From: Lachnospiraceae bacterium
GTDB lineage: Bacteria; Bacillota; Clostridia; Lachnospirales; Lachnospiraceae
Assembly: GCA_017552715.1 (NCBI GenBank)
Contig: JAFZOW010000040.1
Location: 33,484-97,483, forward strand
DNA: 64,000 bases
Reading direction: 5' to 3'
This document shows positions 15,875-24,989 of the stretch, in pieces. The notes beneath the pieces are model-generated. The model was given only the letters and a program-made list of their open reading frames with translations. It made no database searches and had not been told where the DNA came from. Every line of letters begins with the position of its first letter. Position 1 is the first letter of the stretch. Made by a program: the position numbers and the translations under genes.

Positions 15875-17002
15875 ATGGCTAAGGCAGAAAAGACGTCCGG
15901 AAACGGACGTCCGCAGAAAAAGAGACGCAGGAGCGTGTATTCCGGCATAGGCGGACAGGCGGTGCTGGAAGGCGTGATGATGCGCAACCGCAGTGAATAT
16001 GCCGTGGCGGTACGCCGGCCGGATAAGCAGATCGATGTGAAGATCTGCGAAACGGAATATGATCCCAAAGCTTTAAAGAGACGTATTCCTTTTGTCAGGG
16101 GGATCGTATCCTTTGTGGAATCCCTGAAGCTGGGCATGGATATGCTCACTTATTCCTCCAGTTTCTATGAGGAAGAGCAGAAGGAAAGTGCGGGAGACAG
16201 GCTGCTGGAAAAGATCTTCGGGGAAAAGGCCGAGGATGTGGTCATGGGCATAACGGTTTTTTGTTCCATGGTAGTGGCGGTGGTGCTCTTCATGCTGCTT
16301 CCTTACGTTGCATCCGAGCTGCTGGGCCGTGTTTTGCACAGGCAGTCTCTGGTGCTGCTGGCGGAAGGAGTCCTGCGCATCCTGATCTTTGTTGCCTATG
16401 TGACAGGCATTGCCCTGATGAAGGACATACGCAGGCTCTATCAGTATCACGGCGCCGAGCATAAATGCATCAACTGTGTGGAGACCGGCCGGCCTCTTAC
16501 GGTGGAGAACGTGATGAAGTCGTCCCGTTTTCACAAGCGCTGCGGTACCAGTTTCCTGCTCTTTGTGGTGATGCTGGGAGTGATCGCCTGCTTCTTTATC
16601 CGTACGGAAACACTGTGGATGCGTATCGCCATACGTATACTGCTGATCCCCGTCATCGCCGCGGTGGCCTATGAGCTTCTGCAGCTGGCAGGGAAAAAGG
16701 ACAGTTTTTTCCTTACCGTCATCTCTGCGCCGGGGATATGGCTGCAGCATCTTACAACAAAGGAACCGGATGAGAGCATGGTGGAGGTGGCCATAGCCGC
16801 AACCGAAGCCGTGTTTGACTGGGAAGCTTTCCAGCATAAATACTTCTCTACGAAGAAGGTCAGGAAGACCCGTACGGAGGCCGACGGTCACGAAGTGGAG
16901 ACCGGTGAAGAGACCATAGAGATCAGCATCCTGGAGGTGGCGGATGCCCTTTCCCGTGCAGATGCTTCATCTGTGGAGGAAGACTGGCGGGTGCGTCACT
17001 GA
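15875..17002 (+). CDS. yqhQ: DUF1385 membrane protein (YqhQ-like)
   Basis: 375 residues. It contains the family signature GGQAVLEGVMMRNR near residues 27-40. Several membrane segments follow (about 120-150, 155-180, 210-235 and 240-260), with a conserved YHGAEHKCINC segment between them. The family is found in Firmicutes next to prmC and prfA, exactly as here, but its biochemical role is not known to me. The basic N-terminus and acidic C-terminus are probably cytoplasmic. prmC begins one base after its stop. Confidence 0.9.
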   Translation: MAKAEKTSGNGRPQKKRRRSVYSGIGGQAVLEGVMMRNRSEYAVAVRRPDKQIDVKICETEYDPKALKRRIPFVRGIVSFVESLKLGMDMLTYSSSFYEEEQKESAGDRLLEKIFGEKAEDVVMGITVFCSMVVAVVLFMLLPYVASELLGRVLHRQSLVLLAEGVLRILIFVAYVTGIALMKDIRRLYQYHGAEHKCINCVETGRPLTVENVMKSSRFHKRCGTSFLLFVVMLGVIACFFIRTETLWMRIAIRILLIPVIAAVAYELLQLAGKKDSFFLTVISAPGIWLQHLTTKEPDESMVEVAIAATEAVFDWEAFQHKYFSTKKVRKTRTEADGHEVETGEETIEISILEVADALSRADASSVEEDWRVRH

Positions 17003-17003
17003 T

Positions 17004-17852
17004 ATGCTTTCCTACAGGGAGGCGGCTGTTTACGGAGAAAAGAAGCTGGCGGAGGCGGGAGTGGAAGAAGCCCGTCTGGACGCTAGACTGCTTCTGGAGC
17101 AGGTATGCAATACGCAGAGGCAGGAGCTGTACCTTCATCCCGACAGGCTTCTGAGCGCCGAAGAAGAGAAGCTTTATTCGGAGTTCCTGGAAAGACGCTC
17201 CGGCCGGGAACCTCTTCAGTATATTTTGGGAAAACAGTTTTTTTTCGGCGAAGAGTATGCTGTTTCTCCCGCCGTGCTGATCCCCCGGGCCGATACGGAA
17301 TGCCTGGTGGAGAAGGCGCTTTCCTTCGGAGTGGAAGGAAAGCAGGTGCTGGACCTGTGTACCGGCAGCGGCTGCATCCTTTTCAGCGTCCTGAAAAGGG
17401 CAAAGGGCAGCAGCGGCGTGGGTACGGATCTTTCGAAGGAAGCCCTTGAACAGGCGGAAAAGAACAGAGAAAAACTGCAAGTAGATGCAAAGTTATATTA
17501 TGGTGACCTGTTTGAGGCGTTACCGGAAGAGCTGAAAGGGAGTTTTGACTTCCTTCTGTCCAATCCCCCCTATATCCCTTCGGGAGAGATAGAGGAGCTG
17601 ATGCCGGAGGTCTCGCGCTTCGAACCGCGGATGGCCCTGGACGGAGGAGCGGACGGGCTGGAGCTGTACCGGCGCATCGCCGGAGGAGCCGGAGAGTGGC
17701 TGAAGAGCGGCGGGAGGATCCTGCTGGAGATCGGCAGCACCCAGGCGGAAGAGCTTGCAGCGCTGCTTGAGGCGGCAGGGTTTTCGGAAACGGAAGTCAT
17801 AAAGGATCATGCCGGGCTGGACCGGGTGGTCTGTGCGATATATACGAGGTAA
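17004..17852 (+). CDS. prmC: Release factor glutamine methyltransferase PrmC
   Basis: About 282 residues from the ATG at 17004; the longer upstream frame overlaps yqhQ and is not family-like. The N-terminal helical domain ends in [15 protein letters not shown]. The SAM-binding motif is [11 protein letters not shown], and the catalytic NPPY motif lies in [12 protein letters not shown]. It methylates the Gln of the GGQ motif of release factors. Its substrate RF1 is encoded 5 bp downstream. Confidence 0.95.
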   Translation: MLSYREAAVYGEKKLAEAGVEEARLDARLLLEQVCNTQRQELYLHPDRLLSAEEEKLYSEFLERRSGREPLQYILGKQFFFGEEYAVSPAVLIPRADTECLVEKALSFGVEGKQVLDLCTGSGCILFSVLKRAKGSSGVGTDLSKEALEQAEKNREKLQVDAKLYYGDLFEALPEELKGSFDFLLSNPPYIPSGEIEELMPEVSRFEPRMALDGGADGLELYRRIAGGAGEWLKSGGRILLEIGSTQAEELAALLEAAGFSETEVIKDHAGLDRVVCAIYTR

Positions 17853-17857
17853 AAGAA

Positions 17858-18934
17858 ATGTTCGGACAACTGGAGGATCTGCTCCACCGTTTTGAGGAGC
17901 TGCAGAACGAGGTGAACGAGCCGCAGACGGCATCGGATACCCAGCGTTTCCAGCGGCTCTTAAAGGAACAGGCAGAACTGACACCGGTGGTGGAGTGTTA
18001 CCGGGAGTATAAAAAAACAAAACAGGATGCGGAGGATGCCATAGCCCTTCTGGAAGAGGAGAAGGATCCCGAGATGCGGGAGCTTCTGAAGGAGGAGCAT
18101 TCCGAAGCGAAGGGGAAGCTGGAAGGGCTGGAGGAAAAGCTGAAGATACTGCTGCTGCCCAAGGACCCCAACGATGATAAGGATGTGGTGGTGGAGATCC
18201 GGGCCGGCGCAGGCGGTGACGAGGCTGCACTTTTTGCGGCCGAGCTTTACCGCATGTATGCTCATTATGCCGAAGCCAGACGCTGGAAGACGGAGCTGGT
18301 GAACGCCGATGAGACCGGAATCGGAGGAATGAAGGAAGTGGAGTTCATCGTCAGCGGCCGGGGAGCTTATTCCGTGCTGAAGTACGAGAGCGGTGTACAT
18401 CGTGTGCAGCGTGTGCCCGAGACCGAGAGCGGCGGGCGCATCCACACTTCCACGGCTACCGTGGCGGTGATGCCCGAAGCCGAAGATGTGGAAGTGCAGA
18501 TCGACGATAAGGACATACGCATCGATGTGATGCGGGCTTCCGGCAACGGCGGCCAGTGCGTGAACACCACGGATTCCGCGGTGCGCCTGACCCACTATCC
18601 CACCGGGATCGTGATCTATTCCCAGACGGAAAAGAGCCAGATCCAGAATAAGGAGAAGGCCTTTGCCCTGCTGCGGGCAAAGCTCTATGACCTGGAGATC
18701 CAGAAGATGCACAATGCGGAGGCGGACCTGCGGCGCAGCCAGATCGGCACCGGGGACCGCTCCGAGAAGATACGTACCTACAATTTCCCCCAGGGGCGGG
18801 TGACGGATCACCGTATCGGACTGACCCTTTACAAGATCGATAAGGTGATGGACGGTGAACTGCAGGAGATCATCGATGCCTGCATCACGGCGGATCAGTC
18901 CGCAAAGCTCTTAAAGATGGGCGAGAGCGCGTAA
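17858..18934 (+). CDS. prfA: Peptide chain release factor 1
   Basis: 358 residues. The RF1 stop-codon reading tripeptide of PxT type is PET at 187-189 in [14 protein letters not shown], which specifies UAG/UAA. The peptidyl-tRNA hydrolysis motif is G231-G232-Q233, the target of PrmC. The [11 protein letters not shown] segment and the [20 protein letters not shown] segment are typical. The sortase gene starts 2 bp after the stop, an unusual attachment of surface genes to a translation operon. Confidence 0.97.
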   Translation: MFGQLEDLLHRFEELQNEVNEPQTASDTQRFQRLLKEQAELTPVVECYREYKKTKQDAEDAIALLEEEKDPEMRELLKEEHSEAKGKLEGLEEKLKILLLPKDPNDDKDVVVEIRAGAGGDEAALFAAELYRMYAHYAEARRWKTELVNADETGIGGMKEVEFIVSGRGAYSVLKYESGVHRVQRVPETESGGRIHTSTATVAVMPEAEDVEVQIDDKDIRIDVMRASGNGGQCVNTTDSAVRLTHYPTGIVIYSQTEKSQIQNKEKAFALLRAKLYDLEIQKMHNAEADLRRSQIGTGDRSEKIRTYNFPQGRVTDHRIGLTLYKIDKVMDGELQEIIDACITADQSAKLLKMGESA

Positions 18935-18936
18935 CT

Positions 18937-19827
18937 ATGGAAAAAGAAGAGCGGGTCGTAAGATCACGCAGTGACATACTTGATACGGTAAAGACGGCGC
19001 TCTTTATCATCGGGGTGAGCAGCCTGGCTGTGGCACTGATCGTGCTTTTAAAGTTCCGGCTGGATGACAGCCGCACCCGTCGCATCACGGAAGAGCTGAT
19101 GCAGCGTTCCGGTATCGAGCATGCCGAGAGCCAGCAGGGAGTGGGGACACCCTATACGCCTGCGGACGCGCAGCCCACGGGAGGAACGGTGGAAGAGGTG
19201 CCTCCCGCAGAGATGCTTCCGGAGTATGCTTCTCTTTATGCGGAGAATCCCGAGCTGGCAGGCTGGCTCTGGATCGAGGGGACGAAGATCGATTATCCCG
19301 TGATGCAGAGTCCGGAACGGCCCTGGTATTATATCCACAGGGATTTTTACGGAAAGGATAATTCCAACGGCAGCCTTTTTGCGGACGAAGCCTGCGTGAT
19401 CGGCAGCGGTACCGCAGCGAAGGCTTATGCCGACGGTACCCATCCCGGGGCTAATGTGATGATCTACGGTCATCGCATGGGGAACGGAGAGATGTTCGGG
19501 ACCCTGGGAAAATGGCGGGATCAGAATTATGCCCGCGAGCACAGCATCATCTGTTTTGACTCGCTCTATGAGCACAGGAAATACCAGGTGATGGCGGTGT
19601 TCATCTCCCGCATATATAACAGTGACGAGGATGCCTTTAAGTACTATCAGTTTTTTGTGGCGGATTCGGAGCGGGAGTTCAATGAGTTTTATGAAAGTGT
19701 GAAAGCACTCTCTTTTTTCGATTTCGGAGTAGAGGCTAGCTACGGCGATGAGTTCATCACCCTTTCTACCTGTGATTACTGGACGGATGACGGGCGGCTT
19801 GTGGTGGTGGGAAAGAGGATCGAATGA
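18937..19827 (+). CDS. srtB: Class B sortase
   Basis: 296 residues. One N-terminal membrane anchor (about residues 22-45) is followed by the sortase barrel. The class B opening is NPELAGWLWIEGTKIDYPVM. The catalytic triad is H179 in YGHRMG, C279 in LSTCDYW and R287 in DGRLVVVGKR. The enzyme acts outside the membrane and joins surface proteins to peptidoglycan or pilins. No LPxTG-like substrate is visible in adjacent genes, so substrates are probably elsewhere. It overlaps the following SGNH gene by ATGA. Confidence 0.93.
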   Translation: MEKEERVVRSRSDILDTVKTALFIIGVSSLAVALIVLLKFRLDDSRTRRITEELMQRSGIEHAESQQGVGTPYTPADAQPTGGTVEEVPPAEMLPEYASLYAENPELAGWLWIEGTKIDYPVMQSPERPWYYIHRDFYGKDNSNGSLFADEACVIGSGTAAKAYADGTHPGANVMIYGHRMGNGEMFGTLGKWRDQNYAREHSIICFDSLYEHRKYQVMAVFISRIYNSDEDAFKYYQFFVADSEREFNEFYESVKALSFFDFGVEASYGDEFITLSTCDYWTDDGRLVVVGKRIE

Positions 19828-21227
19828 AGGGTTTTCTGGAGTGGATCAAAACTTTTTTCCGTATCCTTTGGCGGAGACACCGTAAAGCCTGCATCGGCAC
19901 GGCGATCCTTGTGCTGGCGGTGATCATCGGAGTTTCGGCCATCGTACATCAGCAGAAGAAAAAGGCGGTGGCGGCTAACGAAGGGCAGGAGGCGGAGGTG
20001 TTGCTTCCGGCGGATGATTACAGCGGGATCTTTGACGCTCCCAAGGAGGGGGCGGGGGTGACCGTAAATGCCAACGGCGAACGGGTCCGTGTGGACGAGG
20101 CTACCGGCGAGGAGATCATTGACCCTGCGGTGCTGGCGGAAAGGCCGGGAGTGCGGGACGGATATCTGAACCGCTGCGCTTTCCTCGGTGATTCCCGTAC
20201 CGTCGGTATGGTGAGCTACGGCTTTATCTCGGATGAGGACGCCCTGGCCCAGGTGGGTATCTCTCACATGGCTTATGCGGGCTATACCTTCACACAGAAT
20301 TCCGGCAAGCAGTATACCATGCGTTCCTTCCTGGCCGAGCACAACGGAGACGTGCTCTATGTGGGTCTGGGTGTGAACGGCATGAACGGCATCGACGAGG
20401 ACAGCTATGAGCGGAGCTATAAGAATCTGGTGGAACAGATCATGGAACAGGCTCCGGACAGCCGTGTGGTGCTCATGGCCATATGGCCCGTGGACGATGA
20501 GGGCATGTACAAAAACTCGGTAAAGAACGAGTGGATCGATAAATACAATCAGTTCCTGAAGGCCCTGGCGGTGCATGAAGGGATCAATTACCTGGACGTG
20601 GACACCATCTTAAAGGATGAAAAGGGCGGACTGAAAAAGGAATACGACGGCGGTGACGGACTGCACTGCAATGCTAAGGCCTATGAGGTGATCCTGAAGT
20701 ATATCGTTTCCCATGCGGTTCCCGGCATACCCGATGACGGGGAATACAAGGTTCATTATGTGCCGCCCCGCGGTCAGTACAAGGATATGGTGATGGATCC
20801 CAATAAGACTCCCACTCCGGTACCCGTGATCACGGATACGGAAGGGGAGGAGGAGCTTTCCCCCACACCGGAGGAATCTCCTACGCCTACACCCACACCT
20901 ACGCCTACACCGACGCCCACACCCAAGGACAAGCCTACGAAGGAGCCCACGGAGGCGGATCCCACCGAGGGAGTGACCGAGACTCCTACACCGACGGAAG
21001 GTTCGGATGAGCCTACGCCGGAACCGACGGAGGAGCCTGAGCCTACGGATGTCACACCCAAGCCTACCGGCGACGCGGATGAGACACCTACGCCCTCCGG
21101 CAAGCCCACTCCGGAGGAAACACCTACGGAAGAGGTGACGCCCACGGAGGGAACACCTACACCGGAGGAGGAGGCCACACCTTCGGCGGAACCCACGCAG
21201 GAAAGCGGAGAGAGCGGGGAGACATAA
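19824..21227 (+). CDS. Secreted SGNH/GDSL-type hydrolase with Thr/Pro/Glu-rich tail
   Basis: 467 residues. A basic N-terminus and one membrane segment (about 22-43) suggest a signal anchor. The catalytic domain (about 115-300) has GDSRTVGM with nucleophile S124, GVNGMNG as the Asn block, and D278-G-L-H281 as the Asp/His pair. SGNH enzymes are esterases or acetylhydrolases acting on carbohydrate or cell-wall esters. From about residue 335 to the end the protein is a low-complexity Thr/Pro/Glu tail with TPTP repeats, which may span the wall. No sorting signal ends it. The 4-bp overlap with the sortase suggests joint work at the cell surface. Confidence 0.85.
   Translation: MKGFLEWIKTFFRILWRRHRKACIGTAILVLAVIIGVSAIVHQQKKKAVAANEGQEAEVLLPADDYSGIFDAPKEGAGVTVNANGERVRVDEATGEEIIDPAVLAERPGVRDGYLNRCAFLGDSRTVGMVSYGFISDEDALAQVGISHMAYAGYTFTQNSGKQYTMRSFLAEHNGDVLYVGLGVNGMNGIDEDSYERSYKNLVEQIMEQAPDSRVVLMAIWPVDDEGMYKNSVKNEWIDKYNQFLKALAVHEGINYLDVDTILKDEKGGLKKEYDGGDGLHCNAKAYEVILKYIVSHAVPGIPDDGEYKVHYVPPRGQYKDMVMDPNKTPTPVPVITDTEGEEELSPTPEESPTPTPTPTPTPTPTPKDKPTKEPTEADPTEGVTETPTPTEGSDEPTPEPTEEPEPTDVTPKPTGDADETPTPSGKPTPEETPTEEVTPTEGTPTPEEEATPSAEPTQESGESGET
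20826..21224 (+). repeat. Low-complexity Thr/Pro/Glu coding repeat
   Basis: Irregular 6-bp and 12-bp periods (CCTACG, ACACCG and variants) encode the PTPT and TPTE runs of the SGNH protein tail. The third base varies, so selection is on the protein rather than on the DNA. Confidence 0.75.
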
Positions 21228-21241
21228 GGCTGAGGTAGGGC

Positions 21242-22174
21242 ATGGCCAGAACGTTTGAAGAGTATTTTGAGCATACAAATGCGGACTATCCCGTAGGAGT
21301 CTATTACGTGGATCTGAAACGCATGTTTATGGAGCGGGTGCGTACCCAGTGGCATGAGGCTATGGAGATCGACCTGCTGCGCAGCGGACGGGCGGTCTTT
21401 TCCATCGGGGATGAGGAATTTACCGCGGAGACCGGTACGGCGGTATGGATCAACCAGAACCGTCTGCATGCCATACGCCCGGCCGACGGGGAAGACTGCC
21501 AGATCCTTTCCATCCTTTTTTCACCTCTCTGGCTATTTGAAAAACCGGAGAGCTTTCTGGCGGTGAAATACTGTCAGCCCCTTACTTCGGAGGATTCCAT
21601 GCCCTATATGGTGCTGGACCGCAGTGAGGCATACGGTCGTCGGGCGCTGGAATGCATTGACGCGATCCTTACGGCCAATCTGGATAAAGCCTACGGCTAC
21701 GAGCTGCAGAGCAAGAGCATGTTCTGCGGGCTGTGGCTGCAGCTGCTGGAAAAAGGTGCACATCCCGGGGGCGTCTCCGTTCACAGTCTTACGGACGAAC
21801 AACGGGTCAAAGACGCCATGACATATATCCATTCCAATTATTCCAAAGCCCTTACACTGGAAGATATCGCAGCAAGTATCAATGTGAGCAAGAGTGAGTG
21901 CTGCAGGGCTTTCAAGCGCAGTACGGGAGGTTCGCCTTTCGAGTATCTGCTGACCCAGCGTATCCTGGAAGCTGCCCGGCGGATGCAGAGGGGAGACAGA
22001 TCCGCAGCCACCATACAGAAGCTGGCAGCAGCGGCAGGCTTCGGAAATCCCAGTTATTTTAACCGTGTTTTCAGGAAATACACGGGTTACACCCCGACCC
22101 AGTATCGGGAGATCATCAAAAAGAGCCACCGGGATGCTTTAAGTCCTTACGGGATATCTCTGGCAAGGCTGTAG
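21242..22174 (+). CDS. AraC family transcriptional regulator
   Basis: 310 residues. An N-terminal cupin-like ligand-binding domain (about 15-170) contains WHEAMEIDLLRSGRAVFSIG and AVWINQNRLHAIRP. A C-terminal pair of HTH motifs (about 205-300) reads LEDIAASINVSKSECCRAFK and AAGFGNPSYFNRVFRKYTGYTPTQYR. This architecture usually senses a sugar. It lies 23 bp ahead of the GH3 glycosidase on the same strand, so control of carbohydrate use is likely. Confidence 0.92.
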   Translation: MARTFEEYFEHTNADYPVGVYYVDLKRMFMERVRTQWHEAMEIDLLRSGRAVFSIGDEEFTAETGTAVWINQNRLHAIRPADGEDCQILSILFSPLWLFEKPESFLAVKYCQPLTSEDSMPYMVLDRSEAYGRRALECIDAILTANLDKAYGYELQSKSMFCGLWLQLLEKGAHPGGVSVHSLTDEQRVKDAMTYIHSNYSKALTLEDIAASINVSKSECCRAFKRSTGGSPFEYLLTQRILEAARRMQRGDRSAATIQKLAAAAGFGNPSYFNRVFRKYTGYTPTQYREIIKKSHRDALSPYGISLARL

Positions 22175-22197
22175 CGGAAGAAAAAGGGAGAAAAAGT

Positions 22198-24441
22198 ATG
22201 AGAGAAAACAAAAAAGAAATGAATGCAGCGATCGAGGCCCTGCTTTCGGAGCTTACGCTTTCGGAAAAATGCCGCATGATCCATGGTGTCGGATTTTTTG
22301 TGAGCGGTGACGTGCCCCGGCTGGGCATTCCCGGGATCGTATCCAGTGATGGCCCCTGCGGTGTGCGTAACGATTTCTATCCCGACCGATGGTATGTCAT
22401 CGGTACCACGGCCGACTATGTCAGCTATCTGCCCAGCAATTCCGCCATAGCTGCCAGCTGGAATACGGAGCTGGCTCACGACTGCGGCATGGTTCTGGGG
22501 CGTGAGGCCAGGGGCCGCGGCAAGGACGTGATCCTGGCTCCGGGCATCAATATCAAGCGCAATCCCCTCTGCGGGCGGAATTTTGAGTATCTGAGCGAAG
22601 ATCCCTATCTGGTGAGCGAGATGGCAGTGCAGATCATCGAGGGTATACAGGAGAATGATGTGGCTGCCTGCGTAAAGCATTTCGTGTGCAACAACCAGGA
22701 ACTTGACCGCTATTCCGTTAATGCGGAGCTGGATGAGCGGACTTTCCGGGAGATATACCTCCCCGGCTTTGAGGCGGCCATTAAGCGTGCAAAGAGCTTA
22801 AGCATCATGGGCAGCTACAACCTCTTCCGCGGGGAACACGGCAGCGAGAGCCGTTCCCTTCTTACGGATATCCTGCGGAAGGAGTGGAAGTACGACGGCC
22901 TGGTATTCAGTGACTGGGCGGCCAATCACGATACCCGGGATGCGGCGGAGAGCGGCCTGGATGTGGAGATGGGGATCAGCGCGGATTTCGAGAATTATTA
23001 TCTTGCGAAGCCCCTTGAAAAGGCTGTGGAAGCTGGCGAGATCGATGAAGAGTGCATCAACGAAAAGGTCCGGAACATCCTGCGCTTCCTCATCCGGGTA
23101 CGCAAGATCGTGATCGAATATACGAAGGCTGCGGGCCGCGGAAAGAAGGCGAAGGCCGTAGCTGTGCCCGTGAGCGACCGGGATCCCGGATACTACGGCG
23201 GCCTGGTGATGCATGAATATGCACTGAAGGCAGCCCGGGAGACGGTGATCCTTCTGAAGAACGAGAAAAAGCGTCTGCCCCTGAAGCCTTCCACCACAAG
23301 ACGCATCCTGGTGATCGGCGACAACGCCAACCGCGTGCATGCCAATGGCGGCGGCAGTGCCGAGATCAAAGCCCTCTATGAGGTGAGCCCTCTGCTGGGT
23401 CTTGCCAGGGAATACGGCGGCAACACCGAGGTGCATTATACCCCCGGTTACTATGTGCCCAAGAAGATAAGGGACGGGGCCAACTGGCAGGAATTCTCCG
23501 TCATGGATACTTTTTCTACGGCCCCCGCGGATGACAAAGGCTATTCCGCCAACGAGAAGAAAGAGAAGAAGCGCCTTAAGGACGAAGCCGTGCGTCTGGC
23601 GAAGGAATATGACGATGTGATCTTTATCGGCGGCCTGGATCATGATCTGGATGTGGAGGGTGCCGACCGGAAGAGCATGAAGCTTCCCTACGGACAGGAT
23701 GAAGTGCTGAACGCGGTGCTGGATGTGAATCCGGATACCATCGTGGTGATGGTGGCGGGCAGCCCCGTAGACATGCGCGCCTGGAAGGACAGAGCCAAAG
23801 CCATCCTGTGGATGAGCTATAACGGTATGGAAGGCGGTACGGCCCTTGCGGAGATCATCAGCGGTACGGTGTGTCCTTCCGGTAAGCTGGCGGAGAGCAT
23901 GCCCGGCTGCTATGAAGATACGCCGGTGGCGCATTTCGGGGAATATCCGGGGAGAAAGCTCACGGCGGCCGAGAAGAAGCGGATGAAAGCCTGCAACCGG
24001 ACGGGAGAATACAAAGAAGGTGTGTTTGTGGGATACCGTTATTATGAAAAGTTCAAGGTACCCGTGCAGTTCCCCTTCGGTCACGGCCTGTCCTATGCGG
24101 AGTTTAAATACAGTGATATGACGGTGAAGAAGAATGCCGGGGTGATCACGGTATCCGTAAAGGTAAAGAATACGGGCATCGTCACGGCCAAGGAAGCGGT
24201 GCAGCTCTATGTGGGCGAAAAGAAGGTTTCCAAAGAGAACCCCGTGAAGGAACTGAAGGGCTTTGTCAAGACGGAGCTTAAGCCCGGACAGAGTAAGGTA
24301 CTGCGTTTCCGCCTGACGGAAAAGGAACTTTCGCACTTTGATGCGAAGGAAGGGGCATGGAAAGCGGACAGCGGGGCATACCTCATCTCCATCGGCAGCT
24401 CCAGTGCGGATATCCGCTGCAGCAGGAGCGTAAAACTCTAG
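22198..24441 (+). CDS. Glycoside hydrolase family 3 (beta-glucosidase-like)
   Basis: 747 residues without a signal peptide, so probably cytoplasmic. The N-terminal TIM barrel has the NFEYLSEDPYL and CVKHFVCNNQE motifs and the nucleophile D239 in LVFSDWAANHDT. The alpha/beta domain follows (KAARETVILLKNEKKRLPL, VVMVAGSPVDM). The C-terminal fibronectin-III-like domain contains YYEKFKVPVQFPFGHGLSYAEF. Such enzymes release glucose or xylose from oligosaccharides taken up by importers. An extra charged insert lies at about residues 425-470. It is followed by a strong terminator. Confidence 0.93.
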   Translation: MRENKKEMNAAIEALLSELTLSEKCRMIHGVGFFVSGDVPRLGIPGIVSSDGPCGVRNDFYPDRWYVIGTTADYVSYLPSNSAIAASWNTELAHDCGMVLGREARGRGKDVILAPGINIKRNPLCGRNFEYLSEDPYLVSEMAVQIIEGIQENDVAACVKHFVCNNQELDRYSVNAELDERTFREIYLPGFEAAIKRAKSLSIMGSYNLFRGEHGSESRSLLTDILRKEWKYDGLVFSDWAANHDTRDAAESGLDVEMGISADFENYYLAKPLEKAVEAGEIDEECINEKVRNILRFLIRVRKIVIEYTKAAGRGKKAKAVAVPVSDRDPGYYGGLVMHEYALKAARETVILLKNEKKRLPLKPSTTRRILVIGDNANRVHANGGGSAEIKALYEVSPLLGLAREYGGNTEVHYTPGYYVPKKIRDGANWQEFSVMDTFSTAPADDKGYSANEKKEKKRLKDEAVRLAKEYDDVIFIGGLDHDLDVEGADRKSMKLPYGQDEVLNAVLDVNPDTIVVMVAGSPVDMRAWKDRAKAILWMSYNGMEGGTALAEIISGTVCPSGKLAESMPGCYEDTPVAHFGEYPGRKLTAAEKKRMKACNRTGEYKEGVFVGYRYYEKFKVPVQFPFGHGLSYAEFKYSDMTVKKNAGVITVSVKVKNTGIVTAKEAVQLYVGEKKVSKENPVKELKGFVKTELKPGQSKVLRFRLTEKELSHFDAKEGAWKADSGAYLISIGSSSADIRCSRSVKL

Positions 24442-24486
24442 AAAACAGCCGCTTTTTGCACCAACAAATGTGAAAAAGCCATGAAC

Positions 24487-24520
24487 AAAGGCGCTCTCCG
24501 CTTGCGGGGGGTGCCTTTTT
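24487..24520 (+). terminator. Strong terminator after the GH3 gene
   Basis: A stem of up to 14 bp from AAAGGC to GTGCCTTT, including G-T pairs, is closed by a CTTG tetraloop and followed by TTTTT. Confidence 0.88.
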
Positions 24521-24530
24521 GTAATACAAT
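24502..24530 (+). promoter_or_regulatory. Possible promoter of the exosortase G operon
   Basis: TTGCGG at 24502-24507 and TACAAT at 24525-24530 with a 17-bp spacer. The -35 box lies inside the GH3 terminator stem. This is the only promoter-like site ahead of the packed operon. Confidence 0.4.
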
Positions 24531-24599
24531 AAACTTAGTAAGATGGGGGAGTTTTCCCGGCGAAAAATGTAAAAAATCACCAAAGAACGGACGATACAC

Positions 24600-24974
24600 A
24601 TGATGGCGGACCAGGACCGGCCGGAAGCGGTATATTGTTTCCATTACCTGCTTCCCATGACCCACAGCGGTGATAACCTGCGGGAACATATGCACAGTCA
24701 CACGCTGGAGATAACGATATACATCAGCGGGGACCGGATGACCAATGAGATGTTTACGCAGAACGAGAGTTACGCCGGGGATGTGCTCCGCAGATATGAA
24801 GGGCAGTACTTTAACGACCTGCCGGAGTTTGCGGGCAATGCCAGCATAGAGAACATCGGGGAAGTTTTCTTTTACATGCTGGATCAGACCATGAAGGCAT
24901 TGGGGCTTACACTGAAGCGACTGGAGATCGGAGAGAATCCGTTACAGCAGTATGTGATATCCACATACATGTAG
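24600..24974 (+). CDS. 6-pyruvoyltetrahydropterin synthase-like protein, exosortase G-associated
   Basis: 124 residues resembling the T-fold of PTPS/QueD. HMHSHTLEITIYI (H30, H32, H34) matches the zinc-binding HGHxYxV segment, and YFNDLPEFAGNASIENIGE matches the LNDxxxxxxPTxExxA segment with conserved Glu. LEIGENPLQQYVI matches the LxETxxxxxxY end. The catalytic Cys before the His pair in QueD is not seen, so a normal reaction is doubtful. It matches my memory of the PTPS-related family found beside XrtG (TIGR03112). A second copy-like protein lies at 29529. It is the first gene of the operon; the ribosome site is weak. Confidence 0.75.
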   Translation: MMADQDRPEAVYCFHYLLPMTHSGDNLREHMHSHTLEITIYISGDRMTNEMFTQNESYAGDVLRRYEGQYFNDLPEFAGNASIENIGEVFFYMLDQTMKALGLTLKRLEIGENPLQQYVISTYM

Positions 24975-24989
24975 CAGGATGGTGACGGG

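Noticed and set aside
20860-20940. TPTP run considered as a collagen-like or sorting-signal region
   Set aside because: No Gly-x-y periodicity and no LPxTG-like motif with membrane helix and basic tail at the C-terminus.
22798-24336. Long minus-strand open frame of about 512 codons over the GH3 gene
   Set aside because: It lies wholly opposite a clear GH3 enzyme, is rich in His/Gly/Arg as expected for antisense of GC-rich coding DNA, and has no domain or ribosome site.
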